Below the pieces are notes generated by a model. That model was not told where the DNA came from and did no database searches. It saw only the letters and a list, made by a program, of their open reading frames with translations. Positions 1 through 11,330 of a DNA stretch of 64,000 nucleotides are shown here, piece after piece. The DNA is taken from contig CM031609.1 in the NCBI GenBank assembly GCA_018398815.1, positions 38,110,829-38,174,828 of the forward strand, written 5' to 3'. Source of the DNA: Conus ventricosus. Its lineage: Eukaryota; Mollusca; Gastropoda; Neogastropoda; Conidae. Both the position numbers and the translations under genes were made by a program. Every line of letters starts with the position of its first letter. Positions within the stretch are counted from its first letter, which is position 1.

Positions 1-668
1 TTTCAGAGGCATGCTGACATTACAGAACAGCTGGCATCAGAAGGATTAATATGGACAATTTTTATTTGTTTTCCTACTTATGACCTTACAGCTTTTTTTT
101 TCCTTCCAGTTTCCATATTGTGCCTTTTGTAGGAAGTTGATTTTGAGTTCTGTATCTACCAGTTTGTTTCTGAGGTTACTTCTGAGATTGTCAAATCAAA
201 TTTTGACGTTGGTTACTTTTGTTGACAAATTATTCCCAAATATTATAACTTCTAAAGGATACCAAAGTTTAGGTGAAAATCTGGAAGTGGATGTACTTTG
301 CTGTTGGTGTGTCTGTTTTTTGTGTTGGTTGTATTTCTAACTGACTGGAGTTTGGCTGCCCATGTGGCAGGGTCATCAAAACCGGTCACACACGTAATGT
401 TCTCATCCCTAGCTGATGCATTTGTACCTTAGTGTTCAAGTGCTTCGGCTGTTTGGATGATCCCTGGAATCTTTTAGCCATGGTACGACAACACTAGTAC
501 TGCCACTGAAGCTGAATAATCTTAAATTTTTTAGAGGTTACAAGAGACTGCCACTGGCTTATAGCCGGTGCTTGGCCATTACTGACAAGGCAGTTGGGAT
601 GGATAAACTGCCATCAGGAATCCATTGTGCTGCAGTCAGATCTCGTTCGGCATCAATAATTGATGACT
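1..668 (+). other. RBM39 intron sequence, left copy
   Basis: Closely matches 47852-48507, which lies in the intron between RBM39 exons 9 and 10. No coding potential was recognised apart from short chance frames. Confidence 0.7.
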
Positions 669-809
669 CAGGGTTCATACCAAGTCCTGGAAGTCTGGAA
701 AAGTCTTGGAAAATGGGAAAGGCTTTTCCAGGGCTGGAAAAGTCTTGGAAAATTTGCTTTTACCCAGCAGGGTTTGGAAAAGTCATGAAATTTCCAGATT
801 GCTGATCAT

Positions 810-1184
810 TTGTCAAGTGTTGGGGGTTCAAGCGAAGTGACAATCACCAAAAAACTTCTTGCTTATGCAGCCAGTGCTAAATCAAGATACAATTCGTATT
901 TGGCAGAACAGAGAGAAGAACAGGAGAAAAAAAAGGCTGCAGGGAAGAGAAAGGCAATGCTTGATGAACTTGAAGAAGTGAAAGCAAAGAAGAGAAAACT
1001 GGAAATTTGTGTCGAAGACCTGCTTAAGTCTGCTGATGAGTTTGCTGAGAAAGCAGAAAGAACACAAAACTTCACCTTCATAGCAAAGTCAAATGCTCTC
1101 TGTAGATCTGCTAAGGACAAGACAGCTGAAGTTTCTGTTCTTGAGGCCCAGATAAATGAGAAAGTGGAAGAAATCAAAAAGTAA
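810..1184 (+). pseudogene. C-terminal coiled-coil fragment of a transposon protein
   Basis: An open frame of about 124 codons inside element A, ending TAA at 1182-1184. There is no ATG start, and the frame opens just after the left subterminal repeats, so this is the 3' end of a longer coding region. The product is highly charged: EQREEQEKKKAAGKRKAMLD, then a heptad-like LEEVKAKKRKLEICVEDLL, then a Lys/Glu-rich end, consistent with a coiled coil and nuclear targeting. It may be the tail of the hAT-like transposase that once mobilised the element. Function is not known. Confidence 0.5.
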
Positions 1185-1309
1185 AACTGGGATCAAGATA
1201 CATTTTCAGGTGTGAATGGAATAGTGTAAATTTTACATTACATCTAAATGGCTACTCTTTGCATGGTAAAGGAACTGTGGATGTTAAAAATGATAGTGTG
1301 ATTAAAGTG

Positions 1310-1520
1310 CTGGCAGTGTGAGCAAAGAAGTGGAAACTGGAAATTTGTGTGAAAGACCTGCTTAAGTCTGATCAATGAGAAAGTGGAAGAAATCAAAAAG
1401 TAAAACTGGGATCAAGATACATTTTCAGGTGTGAGTGGAATTGTGTAAATTTTAAATTGCATCTAATGGTAAAGGAACTGTGACTGTGAATGATAGTGTG
1501 ATTCAAGTGCTGGTAGTGTG
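1310..1520 (+). repeat. Partial, internally deleted duplicate of the element A tail
   Basis: Repeats the 3' coding end and downstream bases of 975-1325 (KKRKLEIC-like segment, the stop, and the AACTGGGATCAAGATACATT tract), with the middle deleted. Confidence 0.75.
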
Positions 1521-1981
1521 ACCATGATTCATTGATTGGTAAGTGAATTGTTCATTCTGTTGTGTTCACTTGCATTTGTGTGCATGAGTGTGTGTGTATA
1601 TAATGTATGTATATGTGTGTGTGTGTGAAGCGTGCATATATAATATGAAGGTTGAGGGTGCCGGGTGAGTGGGAGGTGAGATGGGGGGGGGGGGGGTTAG
1701 TCCTGGATTTTGGTCCTGGAAAAACATTGCTGAGGTCTTGAAAAGGTATGGAAAAAGTATGGAATTTTGTTTTGACTAATTGGTATAAACCCTGTGATGT
1801 AGATAAATCAGCCAGCTGACTGAAGTGTGCTGGAACGCTTCCCTGCTTATGGTGTCTTGGCTTAGCAGGTGTGTCATAGCTTTTATGGAGTAGTCCCCAC
1901 ACAGTGACGCCGCCTTGGTGAAACTGGGTACTGCGCAGATGTGGTGCAGCCAGTGAGCAGGTGTTGTGGTGCTCTGTGCAG

Positions 1982-2165
1982 AGAAAACCGCCTGAACTGG
2001 ACCAGGAGATCCGGGACGACGTCATTGAGGAGTGCAACAAGCATGGCGGGGTGCTGCACATCTATGTGGACAAGAGTTCGCCCCAGGGAAATGTCTATGT
2101 CAAGTGTCCCACCATCTCTGCTGCTGCTGCCGCCGTCAACTCCCTGCATGGCCGATACTTTGGGG
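1982..2165 (+). CDS. RBM39: RBM39 exon 10 equivalent in left duplicate copy
   Basis: Near-identical counterpart of 48689-48872 with the same acceptor ctgtgcag and donor gtaagc. It reads DQEIRDDVIEECNKHGGVLH, IYVDKSSPQGNVYVKCP and HGRYFGG. It keeps the base missing from the right copy but loses a G upstream (CTGGACC for CTGGGACC), so the first residues ENRLNW are out of frame. This is either the other allele or a partial gene duplicate whose upstream exons lie outside the window. Confidence 0.88.
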
Positions 2166-2724
2166 GTAAGCTTCTTAGGTGCAAGAGTGGTCTGTCTTCT
2201 CGTGGTGCCTGTTCAAATGAATTCTTTATCCTTACTTCATGTGGGAGGGATCCTTAAAAAAAATTATAAAAAAAATTGGGAGAGCAGGTTGCTAACTTTG
2301 TCTCTATACCCAGGTAGGTTATAAAAGTGATCACCCTTAGTAAGTTCAGTTTATTGCACTATATTCAAATTGGCTCATTTTTCTCATATTCTTTGGTGTG
2401 GGAACACGCCCCATATACTCTATGGAATTCAGAGTGTACTTTTTTTTGTTCTGTTTTTTCTTTCATGAATGCTCACAAATGTCCCTTCTCTCAAGCTTGC
2501 ATGTGGTTCTGACAGAAAAGCTTCTTTCTCCTTACTTCTCAAGAGGAAATTTGTCTGATAATGCTCACAGAATACCTTCGTGTCCACCTCTGCAGCTTTT
2601 CTCTGTGTGCGCATGACGAATAGGCCATGTTTTTTGAGGAAAACACCAACAACACGGAGCAAAACAAAAAGCCGGTGTAAGTGATGTTACAGATGGAAAA
2701 CCCATTGTTCCCCATGTTTTTCAG
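2166..2724 (+). other. RBM39 last intron, left copy
   Basis: Intron between the two left-copy exons, with gtaagc donor and tttttcag acceptor. It closely matches 48873-49435. No other gene was seen. Confidence 0.8.
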
Positions 2725-3035
2725 GTCGTGTGATAACAGCAGCCTACGTGCCGCTGCCCAACTACTCCTCCCTGTTTGTGGACTCCATACGAGCCAGCCA
2801 GCCCCTCATGTCTTCCTTGCAGGCCCTGTCCTCTGGCGGCGGCCTGATGCCTCTGCCCCACCACGCTGAGATGAGTGTGGCCACTCCACTACCCTGCCAC
2901 TCAGCCCCGCCACATCCCCATGCATTCCTCCCCACGGCTCCTGTAGGTCGGCATCAGTTTGAAAGGAGGAGTCCATCGTCTGGGTGGTGTTGTCACCATC
3001 TTGACCAGTGTCTGGTGTGGATCTGGTGTTGGTAA
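2725..3035 (+). CDS. RBM39: RBM39 terminal exon equivalent in left duplicate copy
   Basis: The acceptor gtttttcag is followed by RVITAAYVPLPNYSSLFVDS and IRASQPLMSS, as in the right copy. The frame stays open through a Pro/His-rich tail (LMPLPHHAEMSVATPLPCHS and onward) to TAA at 3033-3035, about 103 codons in all. Family members usually end soon after the LF-DSM block, so this tail is an unusual extension or a read-through made by an indel. Confidence 0.8.
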
Positions 3036-3446
3036 AGCATTTGTCCGGCGCAGGAGCGTGGGAGGTGACTAGTTTCAAGGTCTGCATTTGAGTTTTGTTC
3101 CTAAAAGAAATTGTTTTTGTCATGAGTAAAAGAGTTGCTACACACCATATGTATGATTTTCGTGAGTTGTTCCCACACATCAAGTTTAATTTTCATGAGT
3201 TTAGTGTTTTTATCTTTACGGAATACAGGAGACTTCAAAACCAGAATGGTCTGTTTGCTTTTGACTCTGCTAGTTTGTTGGTCAACGTCTCATAAGACAC
3301 AGAAGGACTTTTTGATGCCAATACGATGTTGGTGGGATTTCTTTGATTAGCATTTATTGTGAGCTCTGTGTGCTTTACAAATAATGATGAACAGAGTAGC
3401 AACAGGAAACAACAAAACATTTGATATGTATATTCATTAGTGCATA
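3036..3446 (+). other. RBM39 3' flank or 3' UTR, left copy
   Basis: Near-identical to 49736-50151. No clear AATAAA signal was picked out. Probably 3' UTR by position. Confidence 0.5.
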
Positions 3447-5340
3447 CAGACCTGCCAACCATTACGCATTTCGCGTAATTTATTACGCCCAAGTGATAAT
3501 TCTTACGCATATAGCCAAAAAATTACGCATTGAAAGTTTTCCAAAAAAAAAAAAAAAAAAAAAAAAAAACGGACGAAAAAAGATCGTCATATGTACAGGA
3601 AAGACTCCACGGCCCGTGCGTATACTACATAATCTACAAGAAAGCGTTTCCGGTCATGCGCAGTTTCGTTTCACCATCTTACATTCAGCGAAGTTGGCGT
3701 CTTTTCCGAAGTTTTTAGCTACGAAAATGACCGAAACGTGGAGTAGAAAGTTTGGACAAGATGCGAAAAACGACAAAACTTGGTCCAAAGTTGATCCGAA
3801 AAAGAAATCCTCTGTTAAAGAGTTGCCCTCTGCATACGCCCTTTGCGGGCAAAAGGTGTAAAAATGTGCACGAGATTACCACTTGCGAGTCGGACATCAT
3901 CCATTCCCAATCGCGGGATTGGTGGATGTTGACTCGTCACCGTTGAGTCACGCAATGCCCATCGATTCCACTAACGTAACGCCGCCGAATTCTTCCCAGC
4001 ATCCAACAAATATTTTTCAGACTGTAGACACCCTCAAACTGAGGAAATGAAATTAGAAAAGGGTAATAATGGTGTGGCTGAAGCACTGGTGCCGGAATTT
4101 ATTCCGTCGATGCACACATCGCTCCTTAGTCATAGCGCGGAGCCAGCCAGGACCATCGCATCCGCCGCTTTACAGAAGTGTTTCCTCAGATTCGGGGGGG
4201 GGGGGGAGATCGGCCCAACAGTACAAGAGCGGTCGAACAAAGACAAGGCACACAATTTCAGGACCCTTCTCAGGAAGGGCTTAACTGCTTGCATGCATCA
4301 CGACTGCAAGCCTGGACCGATTGAGATGGTGGAATGATGGAAATCAGAAGGGGGGGTGGGGGGGGGAGGGGGGGGACAAAATCTTTATTCCTTTCCTGGG
4401 TGGGTAGGCTCGAGTACTTTTACAAATGACCACAATCACCACGAGCTGATTAGCCAACCCCACATGCACAGTAAACATCAACAGGGGATAACCATTTTTT
4501 AGGTTATGTCTTTTTCTTAATTTCATGTTCCAGTTTCTCCATCTGTCAAACTCCCCCTCCTCCCGCCTCCCCCCCCCCCCCCCGCCGCCCGCCCCCACCC
4601 TCATGTCCAAAACTTTGCCAAGTCATAAATAAATAAACAAAAAAAAAAAGTAAAAAAAAAAAACAATTAAAAAAAAAACAGTAGCAAAAAAAAAAAACCA
4701 CACTTAAAGAAAAATAAATAAAAAACCCCACAAACCCAAAACTTATCAACCACCAAGACAGATGAAGATTGTTGGCCTGCTCTAGATATTTATACTTCCC
4801 CCACTATTCGCTAAGATTGTGTCGTGCTATGAGTAGTATTGTACTGACCATATAATCGAGTTACAAAAGGTTGGCATCTTGAAAAAAAGTTTATATATTG
4901 TGTTAGATGGTTCCTTAATAAAATGGAGCACATGTTTACACCCACTTGAATTATTGATTAACAGTTGCCCTGCCTCCATTATCAATTCCAATTTTTTTAG
5001 GTTTGTTACTGGCGCAGCTATCAAGCCAGTTTGGAGGTGTTCCATGCCCGAGTGATGGTTGTAAGGGGAATTGTGTGTGTTCTTCCAGATGTATTCTAAC
5101 ATTATTCATAATATTGTAGAGATTTTCATGTATGACACTTAAAAGAAAAGCAAGTTTTAAAAGAAAAGTAAACGATCACCAAAAAAGTGTGAAACACTTT
5201 ATCACATCGAGTTAGTTTGAACAAAGGTACAATGTCGCGCCTCCGAGATTACTCTAAGCTCTCCAGAAATTACCATTTCTGCCTCACTGAGCTTCAATTC
5301 TATACCTCATTTGGACTCTTAGGGGGGTTGGCAGGTTCTC
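3447..5340 (+). mobile_element. DNA transposon B (hAT-like), private to left copy
   Basis: A 1.9-kb insertion absent from the right copy. The left end is CAGACCTGCCAACCATTACG; the right end, reverse complemented, is GAGAACCTGCCAACCCCC, giving a shared ACCTGCCAACC inverted repeat. Flanks AGTGCATA (3439-3446) and TGAGCATA (5341-5348) form an imperfect 8-base target duplication; the empty site is at 50144-50151. The inside holds ATTACGC repeats, a 26-A run, a decayed N-terminal coding fragment near 3727, a 12-G run at 4195-4206, C/G-rich runs near 4350-4600 and AT-rich filler. It is non-autonomous. Confidence 0.72.
3727..3861 (+). pseudogene. N-terminal fragment of a transposon protein in element B
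   Basis: The ATG at 3727 opens MTETWSRKFGQDAKNDKTWS, then KVDPKKKSSVKELPSAY-LCGQK, then a stop. The following bases in another frame read GKRCKNVHEITTCES. A Cys-x2-Cys-like zinc-finger start appears split by a frameshift. This would suit the N-terminal zinc finger of a hAT-like transposase. It is inactive and no further domain is present. Confidence 0.4.
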
Positions 5341-8300
5341 TGAGCATAGGAATAACAAAAGGCCCTATGCAAAGACTCTTTGAAGAGAGTACAATATTAT
5401 TTAATTTTGTTTTTAAATCGTCAACAAGTGACTATGGCAAGCACAGACAAAATTCGAATCCTCATGCCGCTTATAGTTAATATGGTGTATAAATCACGTC
5501 ATTTCTTTATGAGAAAAAGAATTGTAATGCCCTATTGAAACTGTTTTTAATCTCTGTTGTGCCAATCTGTGAACTGTCGCCATGAGAATCGGACAATCTT
5601 GTATGGTGTGGACAATCCCAGAGTGTTGTAAGCGCTTTTGATCTCTATCAACATCAAGGACTGGATTGAGAAGGAGAAGACATGATTTGTGTGTGTGAAA
5701 AGACCGGTCATTCTAGTATAGAAAAGCCTGACCAATATTTGGTTATTCTTTATTATATTTTTGTTTATGATTTTTTTTTGAAACCAGTTTCCATGAAGAA
5801 AATGCTTCTGTTTAAAGTATTCAACCTTGTAGTGGAACATTTAATGAAACGATCTTTGTCCATAGTTAGGAGGGTATTATTTTTTTCTATTTTTTATTAT
5901 TTTTTTAAAGAACTTTTTCATGGGTATTTCAAAATGATAAAGAACACAAAAAGCGCTGATGAGAGTTAAGGATAGCATGTAGCCACTAAAATCGCAATGA
6001 CAGAAGTCCGGAAGCCGTGAAAAGATCTGAACTCAATGCCTCACCAGTCCAACTATGAATATGTACTAACCCTCGTTACCTAGTCTTGTCAACGTTTGTG
6101 CAAAAAAGAATGCCTGCAACCAACCCATCACATCTGAAGTGTACACAACCTGCAAATGCTCGTTGAAATCGTGAACACATTCTCAACTTGGAACTTTTCG
6201 ACATAAGGATGCATATAAGCGGCCACAACAAGGCCGAATTGCCAGCACAGACAGAGGGTTATAGGGGTAGGTCAGGCGATCAGAAAAGATTCATCCTGCA
6301 GGGTCCCTTCGCCCACGGCCACCTCTGCCTGTACCCTCTTGGTGTTTTTTTTTTAATACTAGCATGATGCAGGTCAAGGGACTGGTGGTCCATCCTCACA
6401 AAGAAACACACCCAGAAACATGCACATCTGTGGTTAATAACACTTCGTTGTCAAAAAAAAAAAAAAAAAAAATCATGATGGCTTATCCGAGGAAACCGTT
6501 TTTTATTATAGATTATCTGATAGTGCCTACCATCCGTTCATTTGTTTACATGATGATGTGCCTGAGATGATTAATGCGACAGTCTAGATCATCATCAAGT
6601 GTGGGAAAGGTTCATGGAACTCTCGCTCGACACTACAGATTCCACCTTTTTGTCACACATATATCGACACCAAGTCTTGAACCTGCACTGTGATAGTGCA
6701 TATTGATCCCCATCTCCTGGGTAGGCATTTCCAGTATAAAACATTCTTCTGTATGCCTAAAGTCACGTCTGTTCTATGAGTTTGAACAATGTAATTTGAT
6801 ACAATTTCCTGCTGCCCCGTGGTTTAATGAACACCGTGTGTTAAATTACCTGAGCAACTCCCCAAACATATATGGATTTTGGAGTTGTTATGAAGTGACA
6901 CAAGGTTTTGCGTTCCCTGTATTGAAGATTTTTGCTGTGTTTGTATGATGTGAGGTTTCTCGTCACACGTCTTTTGGCCTGGCAGCGAACCTAGGAGAAG
7001 ACACAATAAAAAAGAATCAAGATTTAAAACTGTTGTGGGAGGGATTGTAGCAATGTATGTGTGTGGTGATGTGATTGGATTAGATTTCCGTATATTACAG
7101 TAATAATGTAAACAGGGAAAAGAGAAAAGAAAAAAAACTCTGTCAAATTTTAACGTACTCAACGGCAATTCAGTGTTTACTATCATTTGTTTGCATCCAA
7201 TTATTTAAGCAGAACATAGATTTTTAAGAGAAAACTGCTACATATCAGAATAAATAGTTTTGATGGTTGGATAACTTTTGCTTTCATATTAAATTCAGAG
7301 ACCAGTTGTTCTCACCCTCTATTTGGCCATCATTTTTTCTTGCCCTAGTTCATGACAGACTCTTTAAATCCAGAAACCATTGATTCATTTATTTCCAGAT
7401 GAAAAACCTGGTTTTGATGGCATGTTCTAGGGGGTGGTGCAGTTGCTCTATCAACAAGTCCGTGAGCGTGTCCACGTTGGGCACTGCAGTTGACAGTGTC
7501 AGTAATGATTAGCCATGCCTCGGAAAGTAGGTGCATCATTCATGTTTATTTGCACTTGTCGAGGTATTGAAAATATTTTTTTACAAGGGAACAGGTCAAT
7601 TAATGCATAAAGTTTGCCACATGCACGATGCCTGTCCAAAATAGTTTGGTAAACAGAGCTCAACAGAAAGCTAAAATCCAAGCTTGTTTGTGTTAAACCA
7701 AGCACAAATAATCGTAGATTTCTTTGACTTGGGTTGACCATGATAATGAGCACCTACTTAATACTTTATAAGCTGGTCTCCAGTCACTTTGGGTGTCAAA
7801 GCTTCGTTAATTGCATAACGCAGAACACGATCCGCCCTTCTCTGATCACAAAACAAAGATGGAGGGGGAAAGTGCCATTGCCCCTGTGGGCAGAAATAAA
7901 CAGTAATGACAATGTGGGATTTGGTGATAAAGAGTGATGGTATTAAAAATTGTACCATGCCCTTCTCCCCCCTTGACCTTCTCCCACATAGATAACAGCC
8001 ATGTGAAATAGACATTAGTGCATAAAAGCTTTTGTTAGATGATCGTGTCAGTTATGTGTCTAAATCTTTGGAACAACCAAGTGGTTTGAAGATACAATTA
8101 CCATGCCATATTTTCAGCGACCTAATGAGGTCGAAAATTAGCAGGCTAGTTTTTGGTGTTAGGGCCGCCTAGACATGACCAACACCCATACCAACGTATT
8201 CCTTGGCCGTCGAGGACGGGAAATGTGCCACCGCGGTGTACGGTGAAGCGACCAGACCAAAAAAGCATCGTCCGTGCCTAGTACTGCCCTAGCTGGCCCA

Positions 8301-8692
8301 TCCCGTATGGAACGACTTTCATTGATATAACGTTATATGTACCATATGGAAATCCCGTTGAAACCTTAAATATTCCCCTGGTACTGTGGATAGCAAGTTA
8401 TGTACCAAACTGAATAGTATTATGTATATATTATATAGTGTCAGCCAGGAAATTCTAGACGAGAAATGCCAAATCAACAATGCGTATACTAGAACATGCT
8501 CCGATGTACGAGAAATTAAAATTGTGTATTTCTCCAACCCTGTTTCCTCAGAGAAAGAATGGGACATAAGGCATGAGTTAAATAAAGTGACCACAAATAT
8601 GATACGCCTCCAAGTAACAACAGAGAATAACGATCCACATGACTTGTACAAAAAGTACCGACCTATCCCACATACCGCTAGCAACATCATTT
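5341..8692. other. Left-copy downstream region, no gene recognised
   Basis: Aligns poorly but collinearly with about 50152-53100, with very many small indels. Several short frames exist on both strands, but none is conserved between the two copies and none resembles a known protein. The stretch 8160-8330 is especially unlike its partner (52630-52790). Confidence 0.6.
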
Positions 8693-10230
8693 CAGGCCTG
8701 CTACCCTCCCGGAATTCGGCGGGCATTGTCCCCGCACACAAAAAACAAAGGCAATAAATCCCGCATGTTGGGGTCGGGGGGGGGGGGGGGGCCGCGAGTG
8801 GTTCATTTAGGCGTTCCCGGAAAACAAATAAGAGTTAAAAAAAAAAACACACAATCTTGACGCCGCCGATGTACAACGCAGCACTCCCATACAAACTGCA
8901 GCGGGGGCGCTTTTACGGGTATACGCTACCACCCTTGCGGCCCCTGCCAGCGCCTTGGTTCTGTGACGTGCGTATGAGGCCACCGCGGGCACCCCCCATT
9001 TGTCACACATACGCACCTTTCGCTAACGTCGCAGACATCATAGTAGCGGTCGCAATGCGTCACCACAGTATCCCCCCCCCCCCCCCCCCCCACCCCTATC
9101 ACAACCACTCACAAGAAGGCGTCCGAAGCGACAGCAAAGTATCGTGTGGTTGTAAGCAGAAACCAACCGCGAAGCATCTGAAGAAATCAAAACGTTTCGA
9201 CAAGCATTCAATTACGAAAAATAATACTGCAAAGTAAAACATGTATCTAAGCAAAGCTGGAAACTGGGAGCCTACAGTTAGATATTTATGATGCGAATCT
9301 AGTGCACTAGCTCCTTATCCTGTGAACCATACGAGGGAATGAACGATGATCGAACGTGCACTTGGTGTGTGGGCCAATACATGTGACAAAAAGCAAAGGC
9401 ATAAGAACAGGCAAGAAAGGAATCGAGAAAGCCAACAGATAAGAAAACGTTGTTTTATTTTCAAGTGGTCGGGGACAAGGTCACGAATCACGACATGCCA
9501 ATTGATGAGTGGCAAGGACCTATTTCGGTCGATGCTGTTGTTGAAACGACACATTCCAACGTGACAATCGACATTTTAGGTAAGAATCGTGGAAAAAGGA
9601 GCGCTTCCCCGATTACGAAGATTATGCACAGAGTTTTCCAGTAGTTGCGCGGGCAAGGCAGGGACACAATAGAGGCACTTGATTTTGGCAAAACTACGCC
9701 CTGGTCTCGTTTGTACAGGGAAAGTATGGAGAAAAAGACCTGCAGGATTTTATGAAGAGTGGCTACAGCAGGTCCTTCTACGCAACCTGTGCGCACAAGG
9801 GGGGAGTTGATAACAGCAGTGAAAAGCAAACTGCAGTGAGTAAATAGGGTTACTATGAGACTTACCATTACAGTGTTTGTATTTTATATTTATTAGTTTG
9901 TTGAACATTAGACAATTTAACATTTTCACCAAGACTTTTCTATTATTACACAATGGAGACTGACAGAGGCACCGCTTATGTTCAATCCTGACAGGGAGCA
10001 ATGCCAAAGTAAGTGAGGCATGTCCCAAAATTTGATTGCATTAAAACGCTAGCATGGGTTTTATTCTTACATAAGATCAATGAATAAAAACAAGTTAAAT
10101 GGCACTAAACAGCAGCAAACATGTCATTTTTCTTGTGTTGCAATATGCGTCCCAGAACTTCATCTTGTACCAGAAATTTGATACATCCAGGTCCTGCCCT
10201 GAAATCGTGGAAACGGGGTAGGCATGCCTG
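8693..10230 (+). mobile_element. hAT-like element D, private to left copy
   Basis: A 1538-base insertion. The left end CAGGCCTGCTACCC and the right end reverse complemented, CAGGCATGCCTACCCCG, form an imperfect inverted repeat of about 14 bases starting CAGG. Flanks CATCATTT and CATATATA are a weak 8-base duplication; the right copy has GCATCATTATTTT uninterrupted near 53098. The inside is GC-richer at the left, with an 18-G run (8777-8794) and an 18-C run near 9072-9090. A possible coding remnant (9450-9644) is not recognisable. It is non-autonomous. Confidence 0.62.
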
Positions 10231-10314
10231 CATATATAGTGACTTAAGGATTCCCACAAATTAGTTGAACTTAGTATACAAGCGATTCAAAAAGATTGCA
10301 ATAAAAGAATGCAA

Positions 10315-11330
10315 TGCTTCCTCATTACTTTTCATATTTGGCTACCTCCTATCTTCCTGTGCCATCCGTCAGTGGCAAAATTGCACCCATGCCGCCTCAT
10401 TCCGAGCCCCTTGTCCACAGTCCCAGCCCAGGGGGGGTCCCGTCTGCCTGCAGGGCCCTGGCACAGCAAATCCATCAGGAGGCAACCAATGTCAGACGTT
10501 CATCTGGCGCAACCACCAAATGTCGAGCGACCTGTACTGCTACCAGCCGGGTACCACTAAGGGGGGTCAGTGATGCCTTGAATCGATCCCAACAAGTGCA
10601 GGACACCAAAACTACCAGTCCCCCTGCTGGATGACCAGTAATTGGCTTAGACGCAGAGCGCATTGATTAAAGCTCTCCCTCTGGAAAGCAAACCGACCAC
10701 CAGGGTCTGTGCCAATGACCAACCCCCATGAATTAGCCGATACTGGTTACCCAGACAGAATAAAAAACCAAGGCCATAGACGTGGAAGGACATTGAAACT
10801 AAGGTCACCATGAGACAGGACTTGGAAGGTTCCAGAATTGAGATTTTTTTTTTTAAAGCCGATCGATCAGCAGGATGACGCTATGGATTTTCATTCTGGT
10901 CTGATGACTGTTAAGACAGGAATAGTATTATCTACCCATTAAACTTTCAGAACATAATCCTGGCCTAACCCAAACTGAGAGATAGAACCCCTGCCTGCAG
11001 TAATTCCTACACTTTTACATATCTGGCAAGTCACCCAAAAGAGTGGTATATGGATAGAGACACCATCAGTGTTTGGAAAGGAAATTATGAGAGGCAACAC
11101 TCATCAGCACTAGGACAACATACCCTTTAGTGGATGAAAACTCGACAGTGTGGTGGAGCCCTATCGAAACTCGACCTCTGGGTAGAGATATGACTCTGGG
11201 TAGGAGCGGGCACAGGCCAGAAAATCCCACATGGCATGATGGGAATTGGAACCCATGACCACCCAGCCAGGATCCACGATGCTAAAACTACTTTGCGCCT
11301 CGGCAGCTGGTTAGCTTTCTCGATTCCTTT
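10315..11330 (-). mobile_element. Long tRNA-headed SINE, minus strand, left copy (old, diverged)
   Basis: The reverse complement resembles the whole 858-base SINE at 55533-56390. The tRNA-like head lies near 11225-11311 and the 3' end near 10333. Imperfect target duplications TGCTTCCTCATTACTTTT (10315-10332) and a counterpart at 11312-11330 flank it. The same insertion sits at the orthologous place in the right copy, so it predates the split of the two copies. Confidence 0.75.

Larger units (their letters stand above)
669..1794 (+). mobile_element. hAT-like element A, private to left copy
   Basis: A 1126-base insertion relative to the right copy. The terminal inverted repeats are CAGGGTTCATACCAA at the left and, reverse complemented, CAGGGTTTATACCAA at the right. 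Subterminal TGGAAAAGTC-type motifs recur at both ends (678-790 and about 1695-1770). Flanks are TGATGACT and TGATGTAG, an imperfect 8-base target duplication; the uninterrupted site at 48503-48510 has a single TGATGTAG. A CAGGG terminus with an 8-base duplication suggests the hAT superfamily. The inside holds a C-terminal coding piece (810-1184) and a deleted repeat of it (1310-1520), so the element cannot move on its own. Confidence 0.75.

Noticed and set aside
9450..9644. 64-codon frame with GDKVTNHDMPIDEWQGPISV
   Set aside because: Looks protein-like but has no recognisable family and lies in a non-autonomous element. Not called as a gene.
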